From: Lasioglossum baleicum
Lineage: Eukaryota; Arthropoda; Insecta; Hymenoptera; Halictidae
Assembly (NCBI RefSeq): GCF_051020765.1
Contig: NC_134934.1
Span: 2,728,001 to 2,792,000, forward strand
Reading direction: 5' to 3'
Length of the DNA stretch: 64,000 nucleotides
Positions 24,571-36,989 of this stretch are shown here, in pieces (the first letter of the stretch is position 1; each line of letters starts with the position of its first letter). The position numbers and the translations under genes were made by a program. The notes beneath the pieces were generated by a model that had not been told where the DNA came from, ran no database searches, and was given only the letters and a program-made list of their open reading frames with translations.

Positions 24571-25633
24571 GCACTGTGAAAATTTGATGCGGCCGCGGTC
24601 TCGTGAATTGTTCATGAGGCTCGATCAAACCTTTGGTCATCAATTTTTCTGCTAAAGTTAGCGAACGTGAGAACTGTCGCGCGAATTCTGTTGCTTTGAA
24701 CTGAACGTTGTCACTCCTGCCGGTTACGTTTCATACTTCGGATTCCGTCTGTTCGGGTGATTAACCTTTCCATATCGAAAATCCCAATGAATCTGATTTG
24801 TTTGCATCATTCAAGTTCTGGCAACATATTGCGTCCATTTCGATCGTTTCAGATCGTTCTGCAAAATAAACACGTAATAAATGAGTCACATCCTCTTTTC
24901 GGAATGTTTGTCTTCTTCATACAATTTTAACGACTCGGAAGTGATACAGGTTGCCCCGAAAATATTGTACTTCCTTGAAAAGAAGGTAAGTTTTACCTTC
25001 ACGAAAATGTGATATAAATTTTCGAGTTGAATTCGTGGAGAACTCGTGGATCGTCAGAGGTTAAGAAATGAAATGAAGTTGCAAGTGGGGTCGAGATCGA
25101 CCCGACCACCGCGTCGCGGAACGCAACAAAGCATCGGCCAGCAGCTTGGCCACGCTTCCAATTTTTTGAGCCGTGGGATCGTCGTTGGTCCGAGTGGCTG
25201 AAATTTTCGGCGGTCCGGGCTGGACAGTTTTTAAGGTCGTTACGAACCATTTGGACGCGAGTCGGTCTTGTCCTTTTTACCGCGGCTAACGAAGACATTA
25301 CGGGCGACCGCCTCTCCCTTATACTCCCTTTGCCTTTCCCTACCACGCCTCTGCTTTGGTACTTCGAACTTGGAGTACACCCTGAACGAGACATCCCCTC
25401 ACTCTCTCTCACACACACACAATCGATCCTGGCCCGAAGGATCCGTGCGAACTTATCGCAGCCAGCGAAAGCAGAAATCAATTGGTCCGTGGCGAACGGT
25501 GCCAGATAACGATCGCGAGAACGAAACTCGCAACACGATCGATACGATCGTTAATCGATCCCAATTTCTCAAACGAAAACCGATCCGCAGCCTGACAGAA
25601 AGACTGAGTCATATACTAACATGACTTTTATTT

Positions 25634-25652
25634 TACATAAAAATCTGCAGTC
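25634..25652. mobile_element. Solo right end of the GACTGCGG MITE family
   Basis: ACATAAAAATCTGCAGTC followed by TA. No partner end was found upstream, so this is a fragment. Confidence 0.5.
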
Positions 25653-26275
25653 TACCGAGGAACCATTCCATCGAATGGATCGTGAAAACACTACTCCATG
25701 CGAATAAAAACTCGTTTTTAATAAACAGTATATGTATACACCGCGTTAAGTTACGATTAGAACGGTCGAAGTTACCGATCGTGAGACACTGGGCCCCGAC
25801 GCGACGTGGCGTGAACATATTCCCGCTCGCAATTAAAAAGTTGCACCGCGTCGGAGAAGTGCCTTATCAACTTTCTCTCTCCTTCTGTTCCCGGGGTTGC
25901 ATAATACAGCGTGGCAACAAAAACGCCCCGGCACCGGGACGAAGTCAAAAAAAGGAAGAAGAAAGGCGATCGCAACGATGTGTCATGCCCGACGAATCGC
26001 CTCGTAACGTCTCTCGATCTCTGTTTCTCCGATCCGTTTGTCCCGCTTCTTGTTCGGCAGGCTCTGTCGATGAGATCGATCGTGCGGATCGATCGACGAC
26101 AATGGTCCACCGAAGTGGCGCGTACGTACGATTGCATAACGGTACGGCGGTGCATCGGTGCAACGACGCAACGGCGAAGAGGAGCGCGCGATGCGTTGCA
26201 GTCAGCGATGCACGGAGTTGCAACGAGCAGCACAAAAGGAAGCGATCGCACGTCATACTTAACGAGGGCCCCTCT

Positions 26276-26895
26276 CCCAACCCTCTCTCTCTCTCTCTCA
26301 CTCTTTCTCTTTGGGTTGACGGTGTCTTCTTTTTTCCCCCCTCGTTCTCTCCCTTATTCTTTCCCCCGTCAGCTCGTAGGCTCGAATCTCTGTTTATCTT
26401 TATCTCTTTTGGTTTGGTTTGTCGGCTCGCGGCTCGGCACCGTGATTACAGGGTACCCGGCACTCACCTCGGTAACTCTGGTGGTCCTCTCTCCTCGTAC
26501 TACCAGAGAAACGATGCGCAGCATCCTCCTCAGGTGCGACGAAGACCTCAGACTCTTTCACTCTCTTTCCTTCTCTTCTTCGTTCGTGTTCCTCCTCCTC
26601 TCTCATCCTCCTTGGCCGATTCTCCGACCGTCCCTCTACTCCCAGGACTCTCTTTTTATTTATCTCGTTTGATATTACTTTTCTATCCTCATTGTAGTTC
26701 GCCCAGCTTCGTTATCTTCGTCATCTGCATTTTAACCCGCCTCGATCTCCTCTCCCTTTCTCGCCGAGGTTGACTCCTGACCGCCCTTCGTGCGTCTTCT
26801 TCTCCTTCTCTCTAGCGCTCTCTCTCTCTCTCTCTCTCCCTCTCTCTCTCTTTCTCGTTCTTCCTCTTCGGTCGCTCCATCCTTCTCTCGCCTCC
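26276..26895 (+). repeat. Pyrimidine-rich block with (CT)n cores
   Basis: About 600 bp with strong strand asymmetry. It includes (CT)n cores at about 26281-26300 and 26817-26853 and long TTCTTCTTTTTTCCCCCCTC-like runs. Such tracts can adopt triplex structure in vitro. No function is shown by the sequence. Confidence 0.75.
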
Positions 26896-27137
26896 TCCTC
26901 GGCACTAACTACCTGTGTCTTATTAGCGATACAGTCGAGGCGAAAAGGTAGTCGTGGCTGCGCCGCTGATGTGTTAATCAGGTGATTCTCAGCGACGCCG
27001 ACGTTTGCGCCAACGAGTCCACCATTTTCTTCCGCGTTTTGGTAAATGATAGTATGTGGCTAAATTTTAATTGTTGAGAACGAGATGGAAGTGTCGACTG
27101 TTCAACTGTCGATGCGAAATCGCTTATCTTATTATTA

Positions 27138-27241
27138 GACTGTGGAAGTTTTGTAGAGAAATTTGAAGAAAGTGGAACCAAATAAATTGGTAATAGCATT
27201 TGTAGATCGTAAATGAATAAAAATGCATAAATACCGGCAGA
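27138..27241. mobile_element. GACTGCGG-family MITE, short copy
   Basis: 104 bp. The left end GACTGTGGAAGTTTTGTAGA follows TA (27136-27137). The right end TGCATAAATACCGGCAGA precedes TA (27242-27243). The interior AGAAAGTGGAACCAAATAAA resembles the copy at 43760, so these two form a subfamily. Confidence 0.6.
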
Positions 27242-29689
27242 TAAAATATAAATAATCGTTGAAAAGCCACCGGTTCAGTAGCCGACGTTTTATTTCATTA
27301 ATCGATTCTTCGATGGCAATTCGCAACCGATCAATGAACTCGCGAGATGAAGTGGGAAAACGATGTGTGAGGGAGGGGTATTAACCCCTTGTTTGAACCG
27401 ATTTAATCGCACACGATTATTTGAATGTATATCCTCGAATTCACGAACTGCATTATTTTTCCAACGGATCAATTTGCTACGGAAATAAATATCTCTGGCA
27501 GTCCCGTTGTTCTTCTCCCTCTCTCCAGCAAATCGTTATCTTGCCTCGGGAAAACAGCATTGGCGATTTATATATTTTCGAACACGACCGGCGAATGTAA
27601 ATGTGTTTAACACCAATTTTTCACTTCTATGCGTTTACCGAAATAAGCTCGTACTTAATCCCTTACCAGAAAAGTATCCGCGCGAATGCGAACCGAGGTA
27701 ATTGTACCGATGCATCGTTTGTTGACTCATCGTTTGCTCTATCATTTCGAATCGGTAATAAATTCGCTGGTTCACGAAAGTGAGGTAAAAGAAGGATTGG
27801 AAAGATGCAGTTGCATTGAGGGATGAAGTAGAAGGACGCAGAGCTCGGTTTTGCGGCCTATATATGCCTGTGGTTGTCACGGAGAACGCCACATGTCGCA
27901 TACTTTCAGTTCCAAGATATCGCCGTTTAAAGATTTGATCACTAATGCTTTGACATAGGGCATCGGTTAAATTGCATTATTTTTTCAGCCTTTCGAATTC
28001 GTTTTCATGAAGTCCTATATGTACATACTATAAAGCTCAATTAATGCATAAAATCGGACTTTTTGAAATTACGTGACATGCGGCGTTTTTTCTTGCAACC
28101 ACGGATATAAGGCAGCAGCCGAAACAAACTGAAATCGCGGCGTAACGAGGGGCGAGTCTTCCACATGTGGCTAAAGAGAGTGTCCCGATTTTCCACCCCC
28201 TAGCAGGCGTGCACCGGTTTCCTATTAAGAGTGCACGCGGCGGTGCACTCGCGGGCTCTAACGACCCGTGAGAGAAAACTGCTGCAGCCGCACACCGCTG
28301 TCGACTCGCCGCCTCTAATCTAAAGTGAATTTCGGCGCGACGAGACGGCACGGGACAGGGACAGAGACAGAAACAGGACGGAGGCGCGCGATTTATTTTC
28401 ACGATTTTATGACAGGCTCCCCGGGGTGGGGGATGGTCTCGGTTAACGCGCAGAATGTCCTATAGTTTCCGACCCGACCGACGCACTTGGTGCCAGTGCG
28501 CTTTAATTATGGCCGGACTGCAATTATCGGGCTCCACCGGAAGGAACAACCGTCCCACAGTTCAATGACGACCAAGACTTCCGAAGCCCAATCGAATCTC
28601 AACCTGGAAGTCCAAAAAAGATTTTTCTTCAAGGTCTTCTCACGTTCATTCACGTTTTTTCCTTGCATATTCTAGTTGACATTAAAGCGCAGTTAGACAT
28701 ATTAATAACATGACCTTGAAGCGACCTCTGACTTCGTAAGCTAAAATAAAAAAGAAAAAAAGAACTCTCTCTGGAGAGCGAAGAGACGATCATAATCAGC
28801 AGAAACGTAAGGAACACCGTATTGTAACGGGTTAATTGCGGGTCGGCTCGTTCGCGGTTTTCGGCTCGGTCAATTAGTATCGTCTCGCGTCGTCGAGTAG
28901 AAGAGCACGCGCGACTCCTCTGATTCATCGCGGCTCGCGTGGGAGTGTTTTCGTTAGGTAATCCGGGTATATAGGTCATCCTCCGAAGGCGTCGACCGCC
29001 CGATATTATTGCCACAATGTTCGCCGACACGTAATCGGCGGGTTTATTTCCTCCGGTTCAATGTATCGCGTGCAAACGAGCGACAATATCTGCCAAACGG
29101 GCAAACCGGACGCCGCGGCCGGCCAGAAACTTTCATTACGAGAAAATGATTACCCGATTGCCTTTGCTCGTATTTATTCCTCGCGCTCCGCCCAAGATAA
29201 ATTGCACCGGCCACTGAATCTTGGCAAATCGGCGCGACACGCGAACCAAAGTTCGCTCGCGTGAAATCGGATAGCCACTTTGCTCGCGAATTCTGCGTTC
29301 GTGTCCGTCGCTAACATCGTTTGGAAGCCTGACAATTACTCTGATGATTCAACCGACGCGTGCGATCTACAATCAACTCTCTGTATCGTCTGAAAATTTT
29401 GCAGCGACCCGATATTTCTATAGAGATAAGTGCTTTTTGAACTGCTCCGTTCTGGAACGTCTTCATCGAGAGCTACGCAGGGCAAAGAGACAATCGCGAT
29501 CGTCGATTCGAGTCGTGTCGTCGGCTTTACGATCGCGCGGGGATCGTCAGGTAAATTGTGCCGGGGTCGTTAACGCGACACCGAATGGCCGCGTCAAAGG
29601 GCGTCGACGGGCGCGCACGATTTTCCTGAGCGCGAGTGGAATTAAATGGGATGATCGCGAGCTGGCGTTACGAGGAAGGACGAAAGACA

Positions 29690-29745
29690 AGGGAGAGAAA
29701 GAGAGAGATAGAGAAAGGAGGAGGAAGAGGGAGGGGGGCAGGGAT
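29690..29745 (+). repeat. GA-rich purine tract
   Basis: GGGAGAGAAAGAGAGAGATA continues as purine-only sequence for about 55 bp. Confidence 0.8.
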
Positions 29746-31596
29746 CGCGTGTCGCGCCGATAAAACCGGACTCTCACGTGTCGACCTGCGAATCGTCTTG
29801 GCCGCGAGGTTTATCAGACGGAAGAGGCCATAGAGTCACGGCAGCCGTCCACGAGTCTTAAACGGAGAACGGTAGTCGTAGACTCTCGTGGCTCGGCTTA
29901 TCTGCAAGGACGGCAGGGTGAGCTAGCACCATGGGTGCCACCCAGGTATCGCGGACACCTTAACGCCTTCGAGGATCTTCACGGAAACGGTGGCTCGCGT
30001 GTCCCGCAGCTCGAGAGTCGTCAATCCCTGAAGAAGCTTGGAGAGCTAAAGCTGAAACGAACAGCTCCAAGGAAGCTGCTTTCAACAGGATGCTGGTTGG
30101 ACCTCGTACAGGCAGTCCGGCGTAATTAAGAGAATTAAAGAAAATGTTTCCAACGACGTTCGAGGGCCACGGAGAGAGCATCACGCGGCGAGCAGCGCCG
30201 TGCAACGACGACAAATGGCATTCATACGTCGTCGACGACATACAGAAAAATCTTGCGACAGCTAACGACGCACCGAAGGACTTTATTACCGCAGGACTCG
30301 CGGCCGGACCTGCGGACCTGTGCCTTTGTCTTTTCGAGGACCGTTCATTTCACCTTTGTCCTTGATGCTGCTTCGATTTTTGAATCGAGAAACTGCGTCC
30401 TATGCACAGATTTATTAGTTTGGAACGAAGACAGTTTGTCAACAAGGCAAACGCAAACCTGAAGTATTTACTCGTTTCATCGAAACCGCAGAAGCGTTTG
30501 GTTTACTTGATTTGAAACTTAGTTAGAAACTTCCTGCAATCAATATTCTTTTACGTAGGCTTTGAAATTGCTTTCTAGATATCAACTGAAAGCTTGAGAA
30601 AAAGATGTTGCTAATGAAAAATTTAATTGATAACAACGTCGTCCCCAGTGAATTGAAGGATTTTTAATGAATAAGCTTTGTGTACATATCAAGAGTGTTG
30701 CTAGGTATTCCACGTATTGTTTCCATCAACCTAAACCACCTAAATAGTATTTGAGAACGCCGATTCTCTTACTGCTATTGGAGGAGATTCCTCGGCAAAG
30801 GGTTAGGGTAAATAGCTTGTAGCACTGTCGCTCCGGCCTCGATCCGTGGGAGAGGACTGCGGGATCGGACGCTAATCGAGGCTCCCGGTGATCCTTTATC
30901 CTAAGGAGAGCCTGGACGATCGGCAGGGAATTCCTGCGGAACGGTTTCCCCGTCTAGACGGTCGGCGATGCTCGCGTAAATAAGAATGCAGGAAATTCGT
31001 GGAAAAAGGACGAGCCAGCGGGGTCCGTTTCGGCAGGGAGTCCGGGAGCCAACATTCCTCGATACGTTTCGGCCGGGAGTGACAATTCCCGATAACAAAT
31101 ACGCGGGATTTACGAATTATGGCGCGCGGCACCGCGCCGAAAAGGGCGCCCGCTGGACACCCGAGGACACCGGAGAACATCGGAGGCCGAATTCGCGCAT
31201 AAATTCGCCAAGCCACGGAATACTTTTATCTCGGCTCGCATACATGCAGGACCTCGAGTCTCTCCCGCTCGAAAAACGAGCCACGACGACGGGCCACTGT
31301 GGTTTAATATGCGATTCTAGCGAAATTATTTTTGTTTCTCCTTATTTATGACCGTTTTGCACTTGGTTTTATGACGCGATCGAGTAAAAAGAACTTGCCG
31401 CCACGAAGTCAATTAACATTCTGCCATGGAACTGTTTGGATTTTGATTTGAACTGCTGGATGAATTCTTTCAACTGTTTACTTCATCGAAACAGTCGTAA
31501 ATCTGATAATTATAGTGTCATAAAGGATCTCCTAAAAATGGTTTCCCAAAAATTAATGCTTCACATTATTTTTATTTTATACGCACGACATGTGTC

Positions 31597-31651
31597 ATAC
31601 ATACCTATATATATATACATATACATACATGTATATATAACACATATATAT
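31597..31651. repeat. Alternating TA/CA run
   Basis: CTATATATATATACATATAC continues with ACATACATGTATATATAACA, alternating purine-pyrimidine sequence that includes a short palindrome around ACATGT. Confidence 0.8.
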
Positions 31652-31854
31652 CACTAGGATATTGATTTATTCATCTGTAAGCCTGCAATAAATGGATTGA
31701 CGGTAATCCAGAAATAAATTATCCCAAACACCTCTGGTAGGAAACTAAGCATAATTACTAGAATACAGATGGTGCTCGGTCATACGCAAACGCGTAACCG
31801 GATAAAATACAAAATATTCAAATTTGTTAGAAGGATCAACGAAAACTGTGTTAT

Positions 31855-31865
31855 AATCCGCAGTT
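31855..31865. mobile_element. Possible solo end of the GACTGCGG MITE family
   Basis: AATCCGCAGTT followed by TA resembles the outer 10 bases of the family terminus. It is short enough to be chance. Confidence 0.25.
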
Positions 31866-31911
31866 TATTGAACTGATTAGGAGAAGGAGGAGTGCATATT
31901 CATTTAATTAA

Positions 31912-32189
31912 CCCGGCGTTAGTTATGTGGGATCTCACAGACCCCAGAGATTTTAGATTGATGGTAACATTGTAAAGATGTTTCATTAGTTAAGTATTTT
32001 TAAATAATAAAAATTTAATTTCGTGGATCTGCGTCTTTACTCTGATAAATTGCAAGCCTCTTAAGCAATACCTAATCTTATAATTATGAAAAAGGTATTT
32101 ATTTCTATAATACAATATATTATTTAGGTGGGTCTGTGAAACCCCACCTTACCACTTACGATACATTTTCCCACCTTACCAACGCCGGG
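31912..32189. mobile_element. piggyBac-like MITE
   Basis: 278 bp bounded by TTAA on both sides (31908-31911 and 32190-32193). Termini CCCGGCGTT and AACGCCGGG are perfect inverted repeats. TTAA duplication with CCC...GGG ends is diagnostic for the piggyBac superfamily. Subterminal blocks ATGTGGGATCTCACAGACCC and the reverse complement of GGTGGGTCTGTGAAACCCCA extend the symmetry imperfectly. There is no transposase frame, so the element is non-autonomous. Confidence 0.9.
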
Positions 32190-32193
32190 TTAA

Positions 32194-33950
32194 AACTCGT
32201 CGAATCGAGTACGTTTTCATCGGACCTGTTTCGGATAATTGACGCAAAAGGTTCCGGCAAAGATAATCTCGGACTAATGATCGCAAATACATAATTTTTT
32301 CAGTTCCGTTGGAGCTGAAGTGCATTTTAAAGCAGCGTGGCACCGAAAACGAGCTGGAATCGAACGAGTACGAGGAACGAAAGGGAACGCGAGTCGCCGG
32401 AAGGCGCACGGGAACGTGTAAATTCCTGTGTGGTCGTTTCCTACCACCTCGTGTGCCTTCTCTGACCGCCATCCTCCTCTTCTTTTCCCTCTTCTCGATC
32501 ATTCCCTCGTTCCCTCATTCTCTCAGTTCTCTCTCCCTGTTCTTCTCTCGCGGTTCTTCCAGCGTCCGCCGTCGCGCAGACCGATTTAAATATCAAAGGC
32601 GGCTTAAATCTGACCTATACCACGCTGAATCATGTTACCTCTATAGGCTTATAAGGGATTTACCAGTGCGCTATTTCGAAGGGACTCCTCTTTAGCAGCG
32701 TGTTGACTGAGGCGCTAACATCCTCGAGGGGACAAAGATGGGCCGTCGCGATCCTAACGATCCTACGGGGGCCCATGGGAAGTGCACCGACTGTCGCCGT
32801 GGCGAAGCAGAGAAAATATGCATTCGTCCTTGGGCCCTCCGGCGGCTGTGAGAAAGTTTCTGATCCTGGCGTGTCGTTCCGTGCCACCAGGAGATACGCA
32901 ACCGCGGTCTCTCTTATTTCACCCGTGCAATCCCGCGTCCAGCTGCTAGTCTCCACCGGTAATGATCGGTTACGCTTCATTTGCACGCGCCCCTGCGCGG
33001 AACAAGATCGACAGTGCCCGGTTTCGATTCACGCCGCACGCCGCCGTTATACCAAACCCGAAATTGCCGGTCCACCGTTTTTGCACCGATTCCATTCGCG
33101 AGAGGACGACTGCGGTTGTACCTGATGGGATTTCCGATCGCACGCGACACCTAGTCGGCGTCTTGTTCGCTTCGCCGTTTTCGATGCATCTGAACGTGTC
33201 ATTTTTTGGTCCCGCACTTCGGAAATAGGTGATTGCAAAATCCCGCAAATGTTGTGGGATTGCAAACCGTAATCTGAACTCTTCCGACGATGCATAGATT
33301 CGCGTGGTTTTATAGGCAGAAGTCCATTACATTTGATCTGGCCATGTAAATAATAAAAATAATGAATAATCGGAATTTTCTCTCGAGTAAAGAAATTTGT
33401 TTTATATTGCTCAGTACATTGAATGCGTACATGTTCATTTGGAATAAATTCGTTTAGTTGTGGAAAATATTGTAAAATTGTTGGAGGAAAAATGAAGAAA
33501 AAGGCAAAGTGAGGTAAGGCTGATGTGACCGGTGTGTGCATGGTTTGCGAGCGGAAATCGCATCTACTGTGGCCGCAGTCTCGGTTTCGTTGTGCGGGCA
33601 GAAGTTTGTTACGTTACGATGCAGCGTGTCGGTGGCAGCGGTAGCAGGTTGCTGGAACGCGTCGTAACGATTAATCGAACGTCGAAATTGCACGGAGGTC
33701 CGAACGTTTCTCACTTAGAATCTCATTAAGCGGGTGCCGAGCTGGTTACCGCATCGGAATGCCTAATACGTAAGATGCCAGGGCAAGCGGACGGAAAGCC
33801 GGTATTCCTGGAATGCGGGACGCGTGGAAATTTAATTGTACGGGTCCGGCCGGTGGCGGCTCGCGACCGACACACGCCGATATTTCCCAGCGACAACTGG
33901 GAGGCAAGCTTTGCCCCGTGGGGCTGGCCTATGGAGCACGAAAAATTCGG
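32194..33950. other. Non-coding stretch, no gene seen
   Basis: An acceptor-like TAATTTTTTCAG at 32291-32302 precedes an open frame, but I find no matching strong donor and the frame runs into a pyrimidine tract. A 9-bp stem hairpin with arms AATCCCGCA and TGTGGGATT lies near 33238-33262. No gene was recognised. Confidence 0.35.
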
Positions 33951-33951
33951 G

Positions 33952-33988
33952 GCAACGCGGCCACGCCCTCTCAAGACAATATGTTAGG
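33952..33988 (+). repeat. CCACGCCC interspersed repeat, copy 1
   Basis: GCAACGCGGCCACGCCCTCT followed by CAAGACAATAT matches 34909-34940 and the reverse complement of 55413-55445. The preceding GCCCCGTGGGGC also has a counterpart in the 55-kb copy. Confidence 0.5.
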
Positions 33989-34103
33989 TTGGAGGGGAAG
34001 TTGTCGTATTTGAAATAACAAGGTAATTTTGCTTGTAAATGAAAAACACATGTTGCTAGTGAGAGTCATTGGGAAACAGGAATTGTTAGAAATAATGGAA
34101 ATT

Positions 34104-34168
34104 ATATCATTGGATAATATTAAACATATATTTTTATAAATCGATTCAAATGTTTTCTTTAAGGTATA
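34104..34168 (+). repeat. Interspersed repeat copy (ATAATATTAAACAT family)
   Basis: Matches 716-782. The shared blocks are GGATAATATTAAACATATAT and ATTCAAATGTTTTCTTTAA. No frame and no termini. Confidence 0.5.
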
Positions 34169-34908
34169 GAGACAAGGTTAAATAAATATTCTTCTACCAC
34201 AAAATGTGGACTCCTGCCCTACAATAAAGCTTCACCCACTTATTTGTGCACTGTATACGGGCAACATAAAGCAAGATACACAGACTTTTTCATCATTTTT
34301 GTTTTATTACTTTGTCGCAGGGGCCAATTTAATGAGTTCCCAGCTCAAAGCCAGACATCGTCTGATTTCCATATCCCTCTTGGACGAAGAATCAGTCAGT
34401 TATCGTCGCTACAGAGTTCGCACCTCCCCGGATCGAAAATTGTCACCGTTTCCTCATCTCTGGTGCTCCAGGACGGGCGTCCTCGAGTATTTGCAATCGT
34501 CCTGTCCTTTATTCGTAGAGAGCGTCCTTCGGATCGGCACTCGGGGCTCGCGCTTTCTTGCCGCGCAAACAAATTTCCTCTTTCCCACTGGTTCCGGAAT
34601 CGAGTGCGATTCAATCGGGCGTCGACGATGGGATTAAATGGTCAACGGAGATTCACAGGGACGAGAGGAACGATTTTTAACGCCACATGGCCGTAGAACG
34701 CGGCAGGAACTATTCTTCTCGGCGCAGGCCCTTGGAGACACGTAAAACTCGGTCGGAGTACGTTTTCGTAGATTTTCGAATCGAATTGAAATTCTAATCG
34801 GAACGAAACATAAATTGCGAAATAGATGGCGATGAAGATTATCACCTGAAAATGTGGATCAGAATTGAGAAGTGGTGAAACGATTTTTCTTCTCGATTCG
34901 AGGTTGGG

Positions 34909-34940
34909 AGCCACGAGGCCACGCCCACTCAAGGCGATAT
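34909..34940 (+). repeat. CCACGCCC interspersed repeat, copy 2
   Basis: AGCCACGAGGCCACGCCCAC followed by TCAAGGCGATAT. It ends within about 10 bp of the foldback element that starts at 34949. Confidence 0.5.
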
Positions 34941-34948
34941 ACAGGCTG

Positions 34949-35175
34949 ATTCTGGGAACTGGCACAATTATTACTCTTTTAAGTAAAAATAGAAAAAAAT
35001 AATACAGTAAAAAATCATATGTCATAGTATGTCCTAACTTGGTCATAGCAAGCCAACCACATATGAAATAAAGTCATACGAAGTTAGTACGTATTATGAC
35101 ATCTGATTTCTTCCTGTAGCATCGTTTTCTATTTTTACTTAAAAAAGAGCAGTAACTTGTCCCAGTTGCCAGAAT
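34949..35175. mobile_element. Foldback MITE, about 227 bp
   Basis: The ends ATTCTGGGAACTGGCACAA and, in reverse complement, ATTCTGGCAACTGGGACAA are inverted repeats. Symmetry continues through TTAAGTAAAAATAGAAAA and TCATATGTCATAGTATGT towards the centre, so nearly the whole element can fold into a long imperfect hairpin. No frame. The flanks show no clear target duplication, so the superfamily stays open. Confidence 0.8.
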
Positions 35176-36383
35176 AACAGAATAAACAAGTGTTCTTCTT
35201 GTCATTATTAAAATGTAGAAACGTGGGAGATTCTGACGAACTATACGATACAGGGGCACACGGATCCCCTTTAGAGACGGCCCATATTTTCTCCCCGTAC
35301 TGTACCTTATTTGCCGATAATCACGAACGGAGATCGGTCCCGGGTAGACAGGGTGATGGCTATTTTAGTGGGTGGAAAATTATACGGCGGCTTCCACAGG
35401 CTCTAAAATGGGCAGCTCTTCGGTTACGAACTATAATAATCATTTCGTCGGATGAGGAAGGAGCTGTGGCAGCATCGTGGAACGGGGTGGAGCAGCGGAA
35501 GGGGAGGGAGATCGGATACAGGCCTGTGTATACGAGGCGCTTCCAACCGTACCGATGTGGTAGTCAACATATTTACCGGCTCGTTAACGTCTCCCAGAGA
35601 AGGAGAGAGAGAGGCAAAGAAAAAGAGGGAACGAGACGGTTCCCCCCTTTTGGAGGTATCCCGACGTCTCATTCTTCGTTCTTCCGTCCCTAATATGCAC
35701 CCCCAATTTAGTACTAACGCGAGTCGGAATAACTCGTTTAGGAACTAGCCGCCGCCGATAAATCGGCGACAATCGTCTCCTTGCCAATTAATTTCGCGAC
35801 ACTAGGGTAATCCTTCCTGCAACCTCTTTTCTCTACATATTACCGAATAGGAAGAACTCACAGGGGTGGGACCCGTCAGAGTCCTAATTAAATCACTGGT
35901 TCCAATCAACCACTTCCAATAAGAAATTATTGAATCCACTTCTTGACTCAAGCATATGTTACAATAAAAATCACATAATTCAGACTCACACCGATAATCT
36001 TCCAGGATGTAATGTGTCGAACAAATTGTTCCAACTTCGTGCGACTTCTGCGGGCACTGATTCGACAATCAACGTGTCAAACACGCTCATTCAGGTTCAT
36101 TCTTCTGTCGAAATCCGATGATAGCGTGCGATCAAAACCGAACGCGACGAGGCCTCGTGAGAGTTTCGACGATTCACTTTACCGTTTAGTCGGTCGCAAA
36201 AGGAGGAGCGCGAAACGGCCGTAGTAAAAGTTCTCGAAAACGACTCGGTTCGATCCGATAAAAATTCCTCCGCCGATTAAGACGTCACGTTGATGTAGCC
36301 TCGGCTGATTGCGGCATTCCTGACGCGGTCGGAGAACGCGGCGGAGAAAAGGGGAATCAAACGAAACGGGGAAAGAAGGAAAC

Positions 36384-36402
36384 GAGAAAGAGAGAGAGAG
36401 AG
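36384..36402 (+). repeat. (GA)n microsatellite
   Basis: Uninterrupted GA dinucleotides within a purine-rich segment. Confidence 0.9.
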
Positions 36403-36903
36403 AGGAGGGTAGTAGAGGGGAGGTCCGGACACTCCTCATAAGCGCGAATAAATAATAAACGAATCCAACGTGTGCACACGCGAGAGAGCGACGCGACTGT
36501 CCGGGACCCTGGCCAGAAACAGCTGGATAACAAGGTCGTCGCCGTGTAGGAATCGAGGAATTTACGAGCCCGATTGTCACCGGCCGAGATTGGGCGACGT
36601 AATGTCACCGTGGCGTTCCGACGCCGGCTTCCTCCCATGGGGAAAACCGTGGGAACTTGTACGGGCTCTTTATCACGCCGGTATCGCTTCGCTTCCGGAA
36701 CCGGGAACGATTTCCCCGCGGCTTTTCTGCCGGAGACGTCTCTTTTCGCCCGTCGATTCGGGGCCCTTTTCCATTTGTTCGACGCCGAGTGATACTTTAC
36801 CAGCCACCCGAGAGGAAATCGCAATCCGCGCGTCAACTTTGCTGGAAATTAACTTCCCCCAATAGCACACGCCTCTCTACAGTCACCAATCGGCTCGAAC
36901 GCA

Positions 36904-36975
36904 CTTATTTATTTATTTATTTATTATTTATTATTTATTTAGTATCGTATTTAGTATCGTATTTATTTAGTATTT
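36904..36975 (+). repeat. TTTA / TTTAGTATCGTA tandem repeat
   Basis: TTATTTATTTATTTATTTAT passes into TTATTTAGTATCGTATTTAG-type 12-bp units, so one microsatellite seems to have given rise to a longer unit. Confidence 0.85.
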
Positions 36976-36989
36976 TATGCGCAATTGAT

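Larger units (their letters stand above)
24571..31850. other. Non-coding stretch with pyrimidine-rich block
   Basis: Contains the polypyrimidine block 26276-26895, GA-rich run at 29690-29745, two MITE copies and an alternating TA/CA run. A frame of about 360 codons (25682-26773) is an artefact of the CT-rich sequence, and two other frames are open over the same bases. A frame of about 100 codons ending at 30129 has no domain I know. No RNA gene seen. Confidence 0.4.

Noticed and set aside
25682..26773. Plus-strand frame of about 363 codons
   Set aside because: Half of it is pyrimidine-tract translation, and three further frames overlap it. It starts next to a MITE fragment. Chance is more likely.
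29800..30129. Plus-strand open frame of about 100 codons ending at TAA, including QSLKKLGELKLKR
   Set aside because: Amino-acid mix looks ordinary, but there is no good acceptor, start or domain.
32291..32420. Acceptor-like TTTTTTCAG followed by an open frame (LELKCILKQRGTENELE)
   Set aside because: Py tract is short, no strong donor follows, and the frame passes into a CT-rich tract.
35802..36068. Minus-strand cysteine-containing frame
   Set aside because: No ATG at the start and no signal peptide. The cysteine spacing fits no family I know.
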